Shown here in pieces: positions 62,554-64,000 of a stretch of DNA of 64,000 nucleotides. Numbering within the stretch: the first letter of the stretch is position 1; each line of letters begins with the position of its first letter. Both the position numbers and the translations under genes were made by a program. The notes below the pieces were generated by a model, which had not been told where the DNA came from, searched no databases, and was given only the letters and a program-made list of their open reading frames with translations. Origin of the DNA: Anaerolineales bacterium UBA6055 (lineage in GTDB: Bacteria > Chloroflexota > Anaerolineae > Aggregatilineales > Phototrophicaceae); NCBI GenBank assembly GCA_002428985.1, contig DIYL01000015.1:310001-374000 (forward strand). Direction: 5' to 3'.

Positions 62554-64000
62554 ATGCGTTGGTTTTTTAGTTTGTGTTGTTTTATCTGTTTCTCTAGTCT
62601 TTTGTCTGCACAAAATAATGATGTAACAACTGCTTCGACTATCGCACCGCTACTAGAGTGGCAAGTCGCTGATGCTATTGATGTCACAGCATTTCATCCA
62701 TCACAAAATCAGCTAGCAACTGGTGGGCGTGATAATGCCGTCCGGCTATGGGATAGTACAACGGGTAACGAAACAGCCATTCTATCCGGTCACAGCAATT
62801 GGATTACAAGCCTCGCTTATAGCCCTGATGGCACAGTTCTCGCATCCGGTGGTCGGGACAACATGATTTGGATGTGGAATGTCGAAACTCAGACATCACT
62901 CCGGCTGATTGAAGACCATCAAGCTGAAATTAAAGCGATGACATTTACCCCTGATGGAAGCTTTTTTATCTCGGGTGATATGAATGGAATTATTCGATTT
63001 GAACCAACGGGGAATCCTGCAAGTACGCAAATTTTCGAGAATTTTGGTGGCGGTATATGGTCATTGGCGATGAGCCCTGATGGTAAGACTTTAGCTGTCG
63101 GCAGTGATGATAGCACCATCTGGATGATTGGTCTCTGGGATGATGATGGAACATGGGTGACCCCTCTAGAAGAGCATAAAACACCGGTTACATCCCTTAC
63201 ATGGTCAGATGATAGCACCCAATTGTTAAGCGGTGAACAAAATGGGCATGTTATTTTGTGGGATGTGAGTAATGTAAAATCGGGTGAAGATAGTGTTGAT
63301 CACCAACAGTATGCAGGACATCTCGCCCCAATCACATCTGTTGATTTCACAAATCACGAAGAGTTATTTATTTCATCCGCATTAGATGGTTCTATCCGAC
63401 TGTGGGATACAACCACAGCAACTGAATTAACAACTGCCTATCAAACATCAGCCCCCGTCACACATATGTCTACCAGCTCTGTTAATCCGCTAGTTGCTTC
63501 ATCCAGCCCAGCAGGCAATGTGAAGATTTGGTCGTTAGAACGAGATATTCTCGTTGATGTTATTACAGACTTTCGCCCTGTTGTCATTCAAAATACCCCT
63601 ATTCCGCCAACACAACAACCTGTAGACATAGTGGAAAACTCAACACAGCAGAATACCGTAGACTCAAATCAAAACCAGTCTTCGCCTGCAACCATCAATC
63701 TACCAAATACATCCTCACCGACACTCATGATCCCTAGCGTGGGTATGCAAGTCGGCATCAAAACATTTCCACTTGACGGTGTTAGTTGGGCAATCGATCC
63801 ACATGAACCTCTTGTCGGGCACTTACAAGGTACGTCATGGGTGAATGGGAACGGTAATGTTGCTCTAGCGGGACATTCCCTGTATCCAAATGGTCGTGCT
63901 GGCGTCTTTAACAGCTTATACAATGTCAATCTAGGTGACGAAATTATCGTGCAAGATGGTGATATCGTAAAACGCTATCTGGTAAGTGACATTCGTGTTG
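62554..64000 (+). CDS. Secreted WD40 beta-propeller fused to a sortase domain, 3' truncated by the window
   Basis: The open frame runs from ATG 62554 to the window end (482 codons, no stop). A signal peptide (1-20, WFFSLCCFICFSSLLSA) is followed by WD40 repeats (about 35-345) with VRLWDSTTG, IWMWNVET, VILWDVSN, IRLWDTTTA and VKIWSLERD. A Pro/Ser/Gln-rich linker (about 350-390) leads into a sortase fold from 392: LMIPSVGMQVGI, then NVALAGHSLYPNGRAGVFNSLYNV, with the catalytic His at 441. The active Cys and Arg would lie beyond the edge. The propeller would act outside the cell beside a transpeptidase. Domain calls are strong; the class of sortase is uncertain. Confidence 0.88.
   Translation, partial: MRWFFSLCCFICFSSLLSAQNNDVTTASTIAPLLEWQVADAIDVTAFHPSQNQLATGGRDNAVRLWDSTTGNETAILSGHSNWITSLAYSPDGTVLASGGRDNMIWMWNVETQTSLRLIEDHQAEIKAMTFTPDGSFFISGDMNGIIRFEPTGNPASTQIFENFGGGIWSLAMSPDGKTLAVGSDDSTIWMIGLWDDDGTWVTPLEEHKTPVTSLTWSDDSTQLLSGEQNGHVILWDVSNVKSGEDSVDHQQYAGHLAPITSVDFTNHEELFISSALDGSIRLWDTTTATELTTAYQTSAPVTHMSTSSVNPLVASSSPAGNVKIWSLERDILVDVITDFRPVVIQNTPIPPTQQPVDIVENSTQQNTVDSNQNQSSPATINLPNTSSPTLMIPSVGMQVGIKTFPLDGVSWAIDPHEPLVGHLQGTSWVNGNGNVALAGHSLYPNGRAGVFNSLYNVNLGDEIIVQDGDIVKRYLVSDIRV

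Noticed and set aside
62919..63218. Minus-strand frames in 62554-64000
   Set aside because: They are antisense to the WD40-sortase frame, which is open for 482 codons, has a signal peptide and repeated propeller motifs.
1..64000. CRISPR array, prophage or insertion sequence
   Set aside because: I saw no regularly spaced direct repeats, transposase or integrase, and the gene order is ordinary chromosomal.

Overview
The window reads as a continuous stretch of bacterial chromosome from a free-living organism. I place it in Chloroflexota (Anaerolineae-like) by inference. The first 7.6 kb holds the C-terminus of a DUF2298-like membrane protein, a GT-C membrane protein and a 1371-residue GT-C protein fused to an NHL propeller, a combination I associate with that phylum. 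The CpXC protein, the fasciclin/DUF4397 secreted protein and the many small secreted glycosidase-like proteins fit the same picture. The DNA is moderately AT-rich by eye. Genes are densely packed, with start/stop overlaps and three convergent pairs whose stop codons interlock. I see no tRNA, rRNA, CRISPR array, insertion sequence or phage gene.

Layout. 1-7603: cell-surface glycosylation-type GT-C proteins with an ECF sigma/anti-sigma pair between them, closed by a terminator at 7699. 7786-16629: the classic translation/ribosome-maturation operon nusA, small charged protein, ylxR, infB, methyltransferase, rbfA, nrnA-like DHH phosphoesterase, truB, ribF. 18362-16626 (minus): a small operon ending in era. 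18717-24606: gluconeogenic carbon metabolism, with two tandem paralogous ATP-dependent PEP carboxykinases, a secreted DUF4397-fasciclin protein on the other strand, and malate dehydrogenase. A perfect CRP/FNR-like palindrome lies in front of the first carboxykinase. 24677-37743: mixed housekeeping and membrane genes (metallophosphoesterase, two PspC proteins, MATE exporter, YkgJ Fe-S protein, ADP-ribosylglycohydrolase, fmt, recJ, a secreted glycosidase-like protein, DUF1385, another GT-C enzyme, methyltransferase, sulfotransferase), followed by mutS (37744-40350). 40493-46080: ROK sugar kinase, hybrid GAF-PAS histidine kinase, CpXC protein, second secreted glycosidase-like protein. 46137-51066 (minus): a nucleotidyltransferase-like protein, a secreted beta-rich protein, a membrane protein, a methyltransferase and an OmpR-type response regulator.

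51241-56449 is a coherent reactive-sulfur module: a LysR regulator divergent from a membrane-tethered rhodanese, then a free rhodanese, a CstB-like persulfide dioxygenase fused to two rhodanese domains, and a SulP anion transporter. 56922-62503 is a same-strand set that I cannot match to a known pathway: an amidohydrolase, two B12-binding radical SAM enzymes, two small proteins and a methyltransferase. The window ends inside a secreted WD40 propeller fused to a sortase domain (62554 to beyond 64000). The last three loci are the best places to look for something undescribed.
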